Part shown: positions 24,183 to 33,491 of the stretch, in pieces
Layout: the number at the start of each line of letters is the position of its first letter
Numbering within the stretch: position 1 is the first letter of the stretch
Origin: Colivivens sp964452915
GTDB taxonomy: Bacteria > Bacteroidota > Bacteroidia > Bacteroidales > Bacteroidaceae
Assembly (NCBI GenBank): GCA_964452915.1
Contig: CAYVNW010000008.1
Span: 1-64,000, forward strand
Direction: 5' to 3'
DNA length: 64,000 nucleotides
The notes under the pieces: model-generated
Told to the model about the DNA's origin: nothing
The model's input: the letters and a program-made list of their open reading frames with translations, nothing else
Database searches by the model: none
Program-made: the position numbers and the translations under genes

Positions 24183-25433
24183 ATGAATATTAGAGATTAC
24201 AACTTCGATGGAAAGAAAGCCATCGTACGCGTGGACTTCAACGTGCCAATTCAAGATGGCAAAATCACAGACATGACACGTATCAACGGAGCGTTGCCTA
24301 CACTCAAGCTGATTCTTGATAAAGGAGGTTCGCTTATCATCATGTCGCACATGGGCAAGCCAAAAGGCAAAGTAAAGCCTGAATTGTCACTCTCACAGAT
24401 CGTCGATGCAGTCAGCAAAGCTCTCGGAGTACCTGTAAAATTCGCTTCAGACTGCGCAAAAGCCGATGAAGCAGCAGCAAGTTTGAAGAAAGGTGAAGTA
24501 TTACTCCTTGAAAACCTTCGCTTCTATCCTGAAGAAGAAGGAAAACCTGTCGGAATAGACAAGGAAGATCCTGGCTATGAAGCAGCAAAAAAAGAAATGA
24601 AAGAACGCCAGAAGGCATTTGCGAAGAAACTCGCCAGCTATGCCGACTGTTATGTAATGGATGCTTTCGGTACTGCACACCGCAAACATGCTTCAACAGC
24701 AGTAATTGCAGACTACTTTGACAAAGACAACAAGATGTTAGGACTTCTCATGGAGAAGGAAGTACAGGCCGTAGACAATGTGCTCAAAAACATCAAGCGT
24801 CCGTTCGTAGCTATCATGGGAGGCTCAAAAGTATCATCAAAGATAGGAATCATAGAAAACTTGCTCGGCAAAGTTGACAAACTGATTCTTTGTGGCGGTA
24901 TGACATATACATTCACTAAGGCGCATGGTGGCAGCATAGGTAACTCAATCGTAGAGCTTGACAAACTCGATGTAGCTCTCAATGTAGAGAAACTTGCCAA
25001 AGAAAACGGAGTAGAACTCATTTTGGGTACAGACTCCATTTGCGGTGATTCGTTCAGCAACGATGCAAAACAACTGATTTGTCCATCAAATGCCATACCT
25101 GACGGATGGGAAGGACTCGACGCCGGTCCTGAGACCCAGAAAGCATTTGCAAAAGCGATCAAGGGAGCAAAAACCATTCTTTGGAACGGTCCGGCAGGAG
25201 TATTTGAGTTTGACAACTTCTGCGCAGGCTCACGTGCAGTAGGCGAAGCAGTTGCCGAAGCAACAGCCGAAGGAGCGTTCTCACTCATCGGCGGTGGTGA
25301 TTCAGTAGCTTGCGTCAACAAGTTCGGTCTTGCAGACAAGGTTTCATACATTTCCACCGGAGGCGGCGCACTGTTAGAGGCCATTGAAGGCAAAGTACTT
25401 CCAGGAGTTGCAGCCATCACAGGCGAAGAATAA
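24183..25433 (+). CDS. pgk: Phosphoglycerate kinase
   Basis: 416 residues, full length. The N-domain substrate signature VRVDFNVPIQDGKITD is at residues 15-30, with SHMGKPKG after it; the nucleotide side shows FVAIMGGSKVSSKI, LWNGPAGVFEFD and the C-terminal GGGDSVAC and STGGGALLE loops. It makes ATP from 1,3-bisphosphoglycerate in glycolysis. It has its own promoter; the next gene starts 40 bases later. Confidence 0.98.
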   Translation: MNIRDYNFDGKKAIVRVDFNVPIQDGKITDMTRINGALPTLKLILDKGGSLIIMSHMGKPKGKVKPELSLSQIVDAVSKALGVPVKFASDCAKADEAAASLKKGEVLLLENLRFYPEEEGKPVGIDKEDPGYEAAKKEMKERQKAFAKKLASYADCYVMDAFGTAHRKHASTAVIADYFDKDNKMLGLLMEKEVQAVDNVLKNIKRPFVAIMGGSKVSSKIGIIENLLGKVDKLILCGGMTYTFTKAHGGSIGNSIVELDKLDVALNVEKLAKENGVELILGTDSICGDSFSNDAKQLICPSNAIPDGWEGLDAGPETQKAFAKAIKGAKTILWNGPAGVFEFDNFCAGSRAVGEAVAEATAEGAFSLIGGGDSVACVNKFGLADKVSYISTGGGALLEAIEGKVLPGVAAITGEE

Positions 25434-25473
25434 AACCAAAAGTGTACATATTCCATGCACGTAACAACTTGAC

Positions 25474-26202
25474 ATGAAATTTATACATACATTGTTTTAT
25501 ACTGTCGTACTGTACATGCTTTGTTCGTGTCAGTACGGCAGTTTCACTAATAATAAACAAACCGACTCTGACTCGCTGGCAATCCACATAGCTATATTGC
25601 CTACAAAAGAATGCGAGCCATTCCGCAACGCGATGGAACAAGGATTATTTGATTCGTTGGGAGTCGAAGTGTGTCTTGATACATTTATGTCAGCCATGGA
25701 TGCCGATACAGCCTTCATGAACGGTAGTGCCCACATGCTTGTCACCGATTCTATTAAGACAATGTATTTACAAGCCCAATTAAAAGAAGACTCAATTATA
25801 TCAGTTATTTCCGACAGTCTTACACTGTCGGTGATGACAACAAAAACATCGCGCATAAAATCAATTAAGAATTTGAAGGAACGGATAATTGCGGTGACGC
25901 GCAACTCAGCTGTCGACAATTATGCAGACGAGATAATGGACCGGGCAAAGATCAACAGAGAATTCCTTAACCGGCCTCAAATAAACGACATAGTGTTAAG
26001 AGCGAAAATGCTTAACCTCAACCAATATGACGGAGCAATATTACCCGAGCCATTCGCCACAGAATGTGCAGAGAAAGGAGCAAATCGCATCGCTACATCT
26101 ACAAAAGCGGTCATGCGAGTAATCGTCAAAAAAACAACATACGAGAAATATAACGAAAAAATGAATAAAATCATTTTTGCATATAACCAAACACATGGCT
26201 AA
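25474..26202 (+). CDS. Lipoprotein resembling a periplasmic substrate-binding protein
   Basis: 242 residues. The lipoprotein signal ends in YMLCSC with Cys near 19. The mature part looks like a type 2 periplasmic binding domain: IHIAILPTKECEPFRNAMEQGLFDSLGVEV, a central SIKNLKERIIAVTRNSAVDNYAD, then YDGAILPEPFATECAEKG, which resembles NMT1/ThiY-like proteins. No permease or ATPase gene is adjacent, so it may act alone or with a distant transporter. Its stop overlaps the next start by 8 bases. Confidence 0.7.
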   Translation: MKFIHTLFYTVVLYMLCSCQYGSFTNNKQTDSDSLAIHIAILPTKECEPFRNAMEQGLFDSLGVEVCLDTFMSAMDADTAFMNGSAHMLVTDSIKTMYLQAQLKEDSIISVISDSLTLSVMTTKTSRIKSIKNLKERIIAVTRNSAVDNYADEIMDRAKINREFLNRPQINDIVLRAKMLNLNQYDGAILPEPFATECAEKGANRIATSTKAVMRVIVKKTTYEKYNEKMNKIIFAYNQTHG

Positions 26203-28414
26203 CAACAGCATTTACAACGAACTACAGTCTAAACACATGATCGAGGCGTTTGCCATGCTCACAACAAAAGTGAACAGTTTAAACGACTGGCAACTTCAAG
26301 AAGAGCTTGAGCAAGCCGAATCTACATACAACAACATGCTTTCTTTCATTGCGAAGGGAGTAAAAGACCCAGACAGGCACCGTATATTATACGGGGTTAT
26401 TAGGGCTGCATATTCCATTAATGACAGGGCAAACATTGAAATCCGACTTAAAAAACATCCAGCAGACAGATATTGTAAAAAAATCGCCGAATTCATGTCA
26501 GAGCCGTTGGATAATGCAGGAATACAAAAGGCACTCGACAACATTGGAGAAGAGACTGATAATGTAAAACATAGTACAGACAAGAGTTTTAACGAAAGCT
26601 CATTATCAACAGATTTTTTCCCACAAGACAAACTGATAGGACAGATTTTTGACCGGATATGGACTTCACAACTATGGGACCAAAGCGATTATTCCATGTA
26701 TCTTAGTATAATTAGCGATGATAAAATTCCATCGCTAGTCCGTTCAATAATAATAAGTGCAGTAACACTTGCGGCATTCGAGATATTCGATCAGAATAAG
26801 ATAATGCTTTTGTTCGACGCATACCTTGACAAAGACACACAGATAAGCCAAAGAGCCTTGGTAGGACTTCTACTCTTGATTGTGAGGTACGACAGTCGTA
26901 TACTTTTTTACCCACAAATAGAAACCAGATTCGATCTGTACGCAGAAAACCAACAATTCGTACACGATTGCTTCCGTATTCTGAAACAATTACAATATAG
27001 TAATTTTACTGATATCGTTGCCATGAAGATGGCAACCGACATCATACCTGCAATAATGAATTCTCCAAAATACACACCAATCAAGCACATTCGTCTTGAC
27101 AAACAGACTGATGAAAACGAGGAGAATCCCGAATGGACAGCAAATACAGAAAAGGACAACAAGGCAGAAAAGAAAATACAACAGATATCAGAACTGCAGC
27201 AAGATGGAGCTGATGTTTATTGGAGTACATTCAGAAACCTCAAACGCCTCCCATTTTTTAATAGCATGCATCATTGGTTCGTTCCGTTCGCCAACAATAT
27301 GCAGGCAGTCCAAAACATCTTGAAGAATTTGAGACCTCAAACAATAAGTATAATTCAACGACTGTTCTCAATACCCACATTTTGTGATAGTGACAAATAC
27401 TCCTTTTTAAATATGGTAGAAGCTATGGACTCTAACACCCAAGACTTCACTGTAGACCAAATACAATCACAACTCGGAGACATTGACCCAGAGGCATCAC
27501 AAGACATTGGCAAGAATAAAATTACAGCCGAAAATACGTCAAGATTCTACATTCAGGACCTGTATCGTTTTTTCAAAATATATCCATTACAATCGCAATT
27601 CTTCGATCCATTCCGCAAAGGCCTTCCGCCTTTTGTACCTAACAAGTATCACTTGCTAAGCCGTTTAATTCCTGGTAATTACGATGAAGTACTTGCAATG
27701 GCAGACTTCATGATGAAATGGGAACATTACACGAACGCCATCGAAATGTATAATTTACTTGATCCTAAAGCAAGAGAAGAGGATGCATACATATGGCAAC
27801 GAATTGCGTTCTGCTATCAGAAAATAGGAAACTTAGACATGGCAGTAAAAGAATATGAAACAGCATATAAGCTTCAACCTAACTCTGATTGGACATTAAA
27901 ACATCTTGCCCAAACAGAATTTGACAGCCACAAGTTTAAAGAGGCAGCAGGACACATTGACATGATACTTGAAAGAGACGACAAAAATCTGAAATGGCTG
28001 TTACTGAGGGCAAAGTGCTATATGAAACAAGGCGATTATGAAGGAAGCATTCCTGTGCTTTACAAAGCAGTATACATTGATGAGACATCAAATGACGCAC
28101 AAAAATTATTGATTTACTCACTAATTGAAACCGGCAACAGTCAAAAAGGCGAAAAGGTCGCAAAAGAGATGGTAGAGCATAATCCTACGACTGAAAGCCT
28201 GATCACTTTGGGTCACATGTTACTATACAATCAAAAAGAGAAGGAGGCTTTCGACACATACTTAAAGTGTTACCAACGGATGCATAACAAAGAGACATTC
28301 AAGAAAATATTCTGGAACGAAGCCGACAACTTTATCCACGACACACAAGACGACACCTGTTTTCAACTGATGTTTGACGCTATCACAACATGGAAGGCAA
28401 AAACCGATGATTAG
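26195..28414 (+). CDS. Tetratricopeptide-repeat protein
   Basis: 739 residues from ATG 26195; a TTG six codons upstream is less likely. There is no signal peptide. The first 450 residues are helical without clear family motifs and include a charged segment near 305-335. From about residue 515 TPR-like units follow: AYIWQRIAFCYQKIGNLDMAVKEYE, then YKLQPNSDWTLKHLAQ, LLLRAKCYMKQGDYEGSIPV and so on. TPR arrays bind proteins; the partner is unknown. It is coupled by 8-base overlaps to the lipoprotein upstream and the RNA methyltransferase downstream. Confidence 0.82.
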   Translation: MANNSIYNELQSKHMIEAFAMLTTKVNSLNDWQLQEELEQAESTYNNMLSFIAKGVKDPDRHRILYGVIRAAYSINDRANIEIRLKKHPADRYCKKIAEFMSEPLDNAGIQKALDNIGEETDNVKHSTDKSFNESSLSTDFFPQDKLIGQIFDRIWTSQLWDQSDYSMYLSIISDDKIPSLVRSIIISAVTLAAFEIFDQNKIMLLFDAYLDKDTQISQRALVGLLLLIVRYDSRILFYPQIETRFDLYAENQQFVHDCFRILKQLQYSNFTDIVAMKMATDIIPAIMNSPKYTPIKHIRLDKQTDENEENPEWTANTEKDNKAEKKIQQISELQQDGADVYWSTFRNLKRLPFFNSMHHWFVPFANNMQAVQNILKNLRPQTISIIQRLFSIPTFCDSDKYSFLNMVEAMDSNTQDFTVDQIQSQLGDIDPEASQDIGKNKITAENTSRFYIQDLYRFFKIYPLQSQFFDPFRKGLPPFVPNKYHLLSRLIPGNYDEVLAMADFMMKWEHYTNAIEMYNLLDPKAREEDAYIWQRIAFCYQKIGNLDMAVKEYETAYKLQPNSDWTLKHLAQTEFDSHKFKEAAGHIDMILERDDKNLKWLLLRAKCYMKQGDYEGSIPVLYKAVYIDETSNDAQKLLIYSLIETGNSQKGEKVAKEMVEHNPTTESLITLGHMLLYNQKEKEAFDTYLKCYQRMHNKETFKKIFWNEADNFIHDTQDDTCFQLMFDAITTWKAKTDD

Positions 28415-29117
28415 TAAAAATCAAATAAAGTTCATTCGCAGTCTCGAGCAGAAAAAATACAGAGACAAGTATGGTGTTTTTATTGCCGAAGGACCAAAAC
28501 TTATTAATGAGTTAAAAGACAAATTCGAGCTCATGGATCTCTATGAAGGTGACGATGTAAAGAAAATCAGCCTATTAGACAATCCACAAGGGCAATTCGC
28601 TCTTTTTAAGCAAAGAATGGAAGACAGTGAAAGCCAAGCAAAGCCCAACACAGAATTATGCCTCGCACTCGATGACGTACAAAACCCAGGCAATATGGGC
28701 ACAATCATACGAATTGCCGATTGGTTCGGCATCGAGCAGATTTTCTGCTCTCCGGCTTGTGCCGATATATACAATCCCAAAGTGGTCCAAGCGACAATGG
28801 GTGGACTGGCAAGAGTACATGTAACATATTGTGACCTTGCAAAACTTATCATGCAACTTGATCAACAGGTTCCAACATTCGGTACATTCCTTGACGGTAC
28901 GAATATTTACGAGTCTGAGTTGTCAGAAATCGGGTTAATCGTAATGGGAAACGAAGGTCACGGAATATCTGATGAAGTCAGATCACTGGTAACCAACCAC
29001 GTTCTAATTCCGAACTATCCTTTGGGCCGCACAACAAGCGACTCATTAAACGTAGCCGTAGCAACTGCGATAGTCTGTGCAGAATTCAGAAGGAGGAACA
29101 TAGTTACTAAAATATAA
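28407..29117 (+). CDS. TrmH/SpoU-family RNA 2'-O-methyltransferase
   Basis: 236 residues from ATG 28407. An N-terminal RNA-binding part (IKFIRSLEQKKYRDKYGVFIAEGPKL) precedes the SPOUT knot domain with the three family motifs: DDVQNPGNMGTIIRIADWFG, then IVMGNEGHGIS and IPNYPLGRTTSDSLNVAVATAI. It methylates a ribose in rRNA or tRNA using SAM; the exact target is unknown. Its start overlaps the TPR gene by 8 bases, and the outer-membrane protein gene follows after 2 bases. Confidence 0.92.
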   Translation: MISKNQIKFIRSLEQKKYRDKYGVFIAEGPKLINELKDKFELMDLYEGDDVKKISLLDNPQGQFALFKQRMEDSESQAKPNTELCLALDDVQNPGNMGTIIRIADWFGIEQIFCSPACADIYNPKVVQATMGGLARVHVTYCDLAKLIMQLDQQVPTFGTFLDGTNIYESELSEIGLIVMGNEGHGISDEVRSLVTNHVLIPNYPLGRTTSDSLNVAVATAIVCAEFRRRNIVTKI

Positions 29118-29119
29118 TT

Positions 29120-31462
29120 ATGACAAGGCACTTTCACATATTCAATACAAAATTGACAGTTTCACATATTGCTATAATACAGCTGTTGATTTTATCTGTC
29201 ACATCATGCTCAGTGGAACGTTTCATCTCCGACGATGAGTTATTCCTCAAAGATGTCAGTGTAGTATCAACAAAGAACAAGGCAACAAAGAACCTGTCAC
29301 TGTCCGACTATGTCCTGCAAAATCCAAACAGGAAATGGTTCGGTGCCAAAGTGCCATTAAAAATCTATTGCTTAAGTGGTGTCGACACCACAAATTGGGC
29401 AACCTGCTTCTTCCGTAAGATAGGAGAACAACCCGTAATATACGATAGCCTGAAAGCGCAAAAGACAGAACTCGACATTAAGCAGGTGTTGTATAACGAA
29501 GGTTATATGCAATCATCGGTTGTACAAGAAAAAGAAATAAAGGGCAAGAAACTAACGCTTACATATCATGTAGAACCAGGCAATCAATACACAATCCACA
29601 ACATACACCGCAATGTTCTTGACACCGAACTTCGTACAATTATCTGCGGAGCCGACACCATACAGTCGTTACTGCAAAAAGGCATGCCATTCAATATCAA
29701 CCGGCTCAATGAAGAGCGCAACCGCATTACCACAAAACTCAGAGATGAAGGGTATTTCAAATTTAACAAGGAATATATCACATTCATGGCCGATACGTGT
29801 GAAGGCAGTACAGCAGTTGACATCACGATGAATGTACGCCTACAACTTGAAAACGGACGCTCAACACCTCAATTACACCAAAAATATCATATTGGCAAGA
29901 TAAATTATTTTGTTGATACAAACGGAGTAACTGACACACTCTCGCTCAAAAAAGTAAAGCATAATGGTTACAATATATTCTATAGCAACAAATTACGATT
30001 CCGACCAAGTCTGCTCACATCCAATACGCTATTAAAACCGGGATATATATATAACGATGACATGCAAAAACTCACATACCGATATTTTACCCGCCTACAT
30101 GCAATCACATACTCAAATATAAAGTTTAACGAAGCAGACAGTGCACAAGACAGCAACGGCATACTCGATTGCAATATCATACTGAATCATGCTGCATCCA
30201 AATCAATAAGCTTCGACATAGAAGGCACGAATTCAGCAGGAGACCTTGGAGTGGCAGCAAGTGCCTCGTTGCAACACAAGAATCTATTCAAAGGATCAGA
30301 AACTTTGACCCTTAAACTTCGTGGAGCATATGAGGCAATAACAGGACTGGAGGGATATGAAGGTCACAACTATATTGAATTTGGAGGCGAGGCGACACTC
30401 GGCTTTCCAGGCTTTCTGCTTCCAATAGTCAGCAAGGAATTTGGAGCAGTCCACAATGCCACCTCTGAAATATCATTGCAATACAACTTACAAAACCGTC
30501 CAGAGTTCAACCGCAGAGTACTGACAGCAGCATGGAGATACAGATGGAACAGCATCGACCAAAAAGAATCACACAGATTTGATCTGCTCGAAGTAAACTA
30601 CGTGTACATGCCGTGGATGTCACGAACATTCAGGGAGACATATCTTGACTCATTAGGTAAGACTAATGCCATATTAAAATATAATTATGAGAACCTGCTT
30701 ATAACAAAACTGGGCTATACATATTCGTATAATTCATTAGGAAGCTCTACCACCAGCACTTATGGCAAGAACGCATATACATTAAAAATCAATCTTGAGA
30801 CTTCTGGTAATGTATTGGGACTGCTCACACGCTGGATTGACACAAAAACTAACGACGAAGGACAACGGACCTTTTGCGGTATAGCATATGCACAATACGT
30901 GAAAGGAGATTTCGACTGGGCAAAAAGTTTCAGAATAGACAAGAATAATTCCGTGGCATTGCATTTTGCCTGCGGTATAGCCTATCCTTACGGAAACTCG
31001 GATATACTGCCTTTTGAAAAACGCTATTTTGCCGGTGGAGCTAACAGCGTGCGAGGCTGGTCGGTACGCTCATTAGGTCCAGGAAAATACAACGGAGCAG
31101 ACAAAGGCATAAACTTCATCAACCAATCGGGTGACATCAAACTTGACATTAACTTAGAATACCGTGCATTCCTCTTTTGGAAACTGAACGGAGCCCTATT
31201 TATTGACGGAGGAAACGTATGGACTATACGTAGCTACAAAGACCAACCTGGCGGAGAATTCAAATTTAATGAATTCTTCAAGCAACTCGCTTTCTCATAT
31301 GGCGTCGGCTTACGCATGAACCTTGATTTCTTTATCTTACGTTTTGACGCAGGAATGAAAGCCATCAATCCAGCCTTTACCGGACGGAATCACTATCCAA
31401 TTATACATCCGAACTTCGACAGAGACTTTGCTCTCCACTTTGCAGTCGGACTCCCATTCTAA
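29120..31462 (+). CDS. BamA/TamA-family outer-membrane protein with lipoprotein signal (TamL-like)
   Basis: 780 residues. The N-terminal signal ends in LILSVTSC, a lipobox with Cys near 30, which is the mark of TamL, the lipoprotein form of TamA in Bacteroidetes. POTRA-like segments follow (ELDIKQVLYNEGYMQSSVV and RITTKLRDEGYFKFN). The C-terminal half is a 16-strand barrel domain with the family motif FAGGANSVRGWSVRSLGPG near 635, and the protein ends ALHFAVGLPF, a terminal-Phe beta-signal. The TAM system inserts or exports outer-membrane proteins; no tamB-like gene is in this window. It is the last gene of the coupled run that starts with the lipoprotein gene at 25474. Confidence 0.9.
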   Translation: MTRHFHIFNTKLTVSHIAIIQLLILSVTSCSVERFISDDELFLKDVSVVSTKNKATKNLSLSDYVLQNPNRKWFGAKVPLKIYCLSGVDTTNWATCFFRKIGEQPVIYDSLKAQKTELDIKQVLYNEGYMQSSVVQEKEIKGKKLTLTYHVEPGNQYTIHNIHRNVLDTELRTIICGADTIQSLLQKGMPFNINRLNEERNRITTKLRDEGYFKFNKEYITFMADTCEGSTAVDITMNVRLQLENGRSTPQLHQKYHIGKINYFVDTNGVTDTLSLKKVKHNGYNIFYSNKLRFRPSLLTSNTLLKPGYIYNDDMQKLTYRYFTRLHAITYSNIKFNEADSAQDSNGILDCNIILNHAASKSISFDIEGTNSAGDLGVAASASLQHKNLFKGSETLTLKLRGAYEAITGLEGYEGHNYIEFGGEATLGFPGFLLPIVSKEFGAVHNATSEISLQYNLQNRPEFNRRVLTAAWRYRWNSIDQKESHRFDLLEVNYVYMPWMSRTFRETYLDSLGKTNAILKYNYENLLITKLGYTYSYNSLGSSTTSTYGKNAYTLKINLETSGNVLGLLTRWIDTKTNDEGQRTFCGIAYAQYVKGDFDWAKSFRIDKNNSVALHFACGIAYPYGNSDILPFEKRYFAGGANSVRGWSVRSLGPGKYNGADKGINFINQSGDIKLDINLEYRAFLFWKLNGALFIDGGNVWTIRSYKDQPGGEFKFNEFFKQLAFSYGVGLRMNLDFFILRFDAGMKAINPAFTGRNHYPIIHPNFDRDFALHFAVGLPF

Positions 31463-31593
31463 TTACAGACAAGTTCAATCATAGCCTCTCAACACATATT
31501 CACAAAGAACAATCACAACGTTCTCAAATAGGAAAATCATCTGTTAGAAACGCTTTTTCCCATATTTATACAACTGAAACCGATTATTTTAGT

Positions 31594-31601
31594 TAACTTT
31601 G
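31594..31601 (+). promoter_or_regulatory. -7 box of aspS
   Basis: TAACTTTG followed by CA, 51 bases before aspS. The rest of 31463-31593 holds no gene or clear terminator. Confidence 0.6.
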
Positions 31602-31652
31602 CACGTTCTATATACGTTATATTAATAAGGAAAAGACAAAAACAGTATAATT

Positions 31653-33410
31653 ATGTACAGATCACACACTTGTGGGGAGCTACGCCTGTCAAACGCAGGA
31701 CAAACCGTCACCCTTGCAGGATGGGTACAACGCACACGTAAAATGGGAGGCATGACATTTATTGACCTCCGCGATCGTTACGGTATAACCCAGCTTGTAT
31801 TTAACGAAGAAATCAATGCGTCGCTTTGTGAAGAAGCCAACAAATTAGGCCGTGAGTTCGTAATTCAGGTAATTGGAACAGTTAACGAACGATACAACAA
31901 GAATCATAACATTCCAACAGGAGACATAGAGATAATCGTTGACAAGCTTACAGTTCTCAACGAAAGCGAAATACCACCTTTCACCATAGAAGACAACACA
32001 GACGGAGGCGATGACATACGTATGAAATATCGATATCTTGACTTACGCCGTACAGCAGTCCGCAAGAATCTGGAGTTACGCCATCGCATGTGTATCGAAA
32101 TACGCAACTATCTCTCAAACCTCGGGTTTATTGAGGTAGAGACACCTGTGCTAATAGGCAGTACGCCTGAAGGTGCACGTGACTTTGTAGTTCCTTCACG
32201 AATGAATAAAGGACAATTCTATGCACTTCCACAAAGCCCGCAGACATTGAAACAGTTACTTATGGTGGCAGGCTTCGACCGTTACTTCCAAATAGCAAAA
32301 TGCTTCCGTGATGAGGACTTACGTGCCGACCGTCAGCCTGAGTTTACTCAAATAGACTGTGAAATGTCGTTTGTCACACAAGAAGACATTATTCAGACAT
32401 TCGAAGGCATGGCAAAACATCTGTTTAAAGTCATTCGTGGCGTTGAGTTCAAAGAGCCATTCTTGCGCATGCCATGGATAGAGGCGATGCGCCGCTTTGG
32501 TAGTGACAAGCCTGATATGCGCTTTGGTATGGAATTCGTAGAACTGATGGATATCTTGCAGCTCGGAACATTTGCAGTGTTTGACAATGCCAAATATATC
32601 GGAGGAATATGTGCTCCAGGCTGTGCTGTATACACACGCAAACAACTTGACCAACTCACCGACTTCGTCAAACGTCCGCAAATCGGAGCAAAAGGTATGG
32701 TTTACGCACGTGTGTTGGATGACGGAAGCGTAAAATCGAGTGTTGACAAATTCTATACTCAAGAACAGCTTCAATCACTGAAGCAAAAAATGGGAGCAAA
32801 ACCAGGAGACCTCATATTGATTCTCAGTGGCGACGACGCCATGAAGACCCGCAAACAACTTTGCGAACTTCGACTTGAAATGGGCAACAGGCTTGGTTTG
32901 CGTGACAAAAACAAATTCGCCCTTCTTTGGGTTACAGAGTTTCCAATGTTTGAATGGAGCGATGAAGAGAACCGCCTAATGGCGATGCATCACCCATTCA
33001 CCCACCCTATGGATGAAGACATAGCACTTCTTGACACAAAACCAGAAGAAGTAAGAGCTGACGCCTACGACATGGTATGCAACGGTATAGAAGTAGGCGG
33101 AGGGTCAATACGAATCCATGATCCTAAGCTACAGGAAAAAATGTTTGAGATTCTTGGCTTCACTCCAGAAAAGGCACAGGAACAATTTGGATTCCTCATG
33201 AATGCATTCAAGTATGGAGCACCTCCACATGGAGGACTTGCATACGGGCTCGACCGCTGGGTCAGCATATTTGCGGGTCTCGACTCCATCCGTGACTGCA
33301 TTGCATTCCCTAAGAACAACAGCGGAAGGGACGTGATGCTCGATGCGCCTGCAGCGTTAGATCAGAAACAGCTTGATGAACTTAGCATTAAGATAGATAT
33401 AAAAGAATAA
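31653..33410 (+). CDS. aspS: Aspartyl-tRNA synthetase
   Basis: 585 residues, the bacterial type with an inserted GAD domain. The OB anticodon-binding domain is N-terminal (MYRSHTCGELR, VTLAGWVQRTRKMGGMTFIDLRD). Class II motif 2 is FQIAKCFRDEDLRADRQPEF and motif 3 is GLAYGLDRWVSIFAG near the C-terminus. It charges tRNA-Asp; whether it also charges tRNA-Asn depends on a separate asnS, not seen here. Confidence 0.98.
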   Translation: MYRSHTCGELRLSNAGQTVTLAGWVQRTRKMGGMTFIDLRDRYGITQLVFNEEINASLCEEANKLGREFVIQVIGTVNERYNKNHNIPTGDIEIIVDKLTVLNESEIPPFTIEDNTDGGDDIRMKYRYLDLRRTAVRKNLELRHRMCIEIRNYLSNLGFIEVETPVLIGSTPEGARDFVVPSRMNKGQFYALPQSPQTLKQLLMVAGFDRYFQIAKCFRDEDLRADRQPEFTQIDCEMSFVTQEDIIQTFEGMAKHLFKVIRGVEFKEPFLRMPWIEAMRRFGSDKPDMRFGMEFVELMDILQLGTFAVFDNAKYIGGICAPGCAVYTRKQLDQLTDFVKRPQIGAKGMVYARVLDDGSVKSSVDKFYTQEQLQSLKQKMGAKPGDLILILSGDDAMKTRKQLCELRLEMGNRLGLRDKNKFALLWVTEFPMFEWSDEENRLMAMHHPFTHPMDEDIALLDTKPEEVRADAYDMVCNGIEVGGGSIRIHDPKLQEKMFEILGFTPEKAQEQFGFLMNAFKYGAPPHGGLAYGLDRWVSIFAGLDSIRDCIAFPKNNSGRDVMLDAPAALDQKQLDELSIKIDIKE

Positions 33411-33431
33411 TAATACAACCAACCACCGACA

Positions 33432-33462
33432 CGACAACAACAGGAAATAACCTGGTTTGTCG
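33432..33462 (+). other. Stem-loop between aspS and yidC
   Basis: CGACAA (33432-33437) pairs with TTGTCG (33457-33462) and CAGG with CCTG inside, around the loop AAATAA. No T-run follows. It lies 29 bases before the TTG start of yidC and could be a weak terminator of aspS or a translation control element. Confidence 0.5.
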
Positions 33463-33491
33463 GGAAATAGTGTGATTAAAACAGAAGCAAC

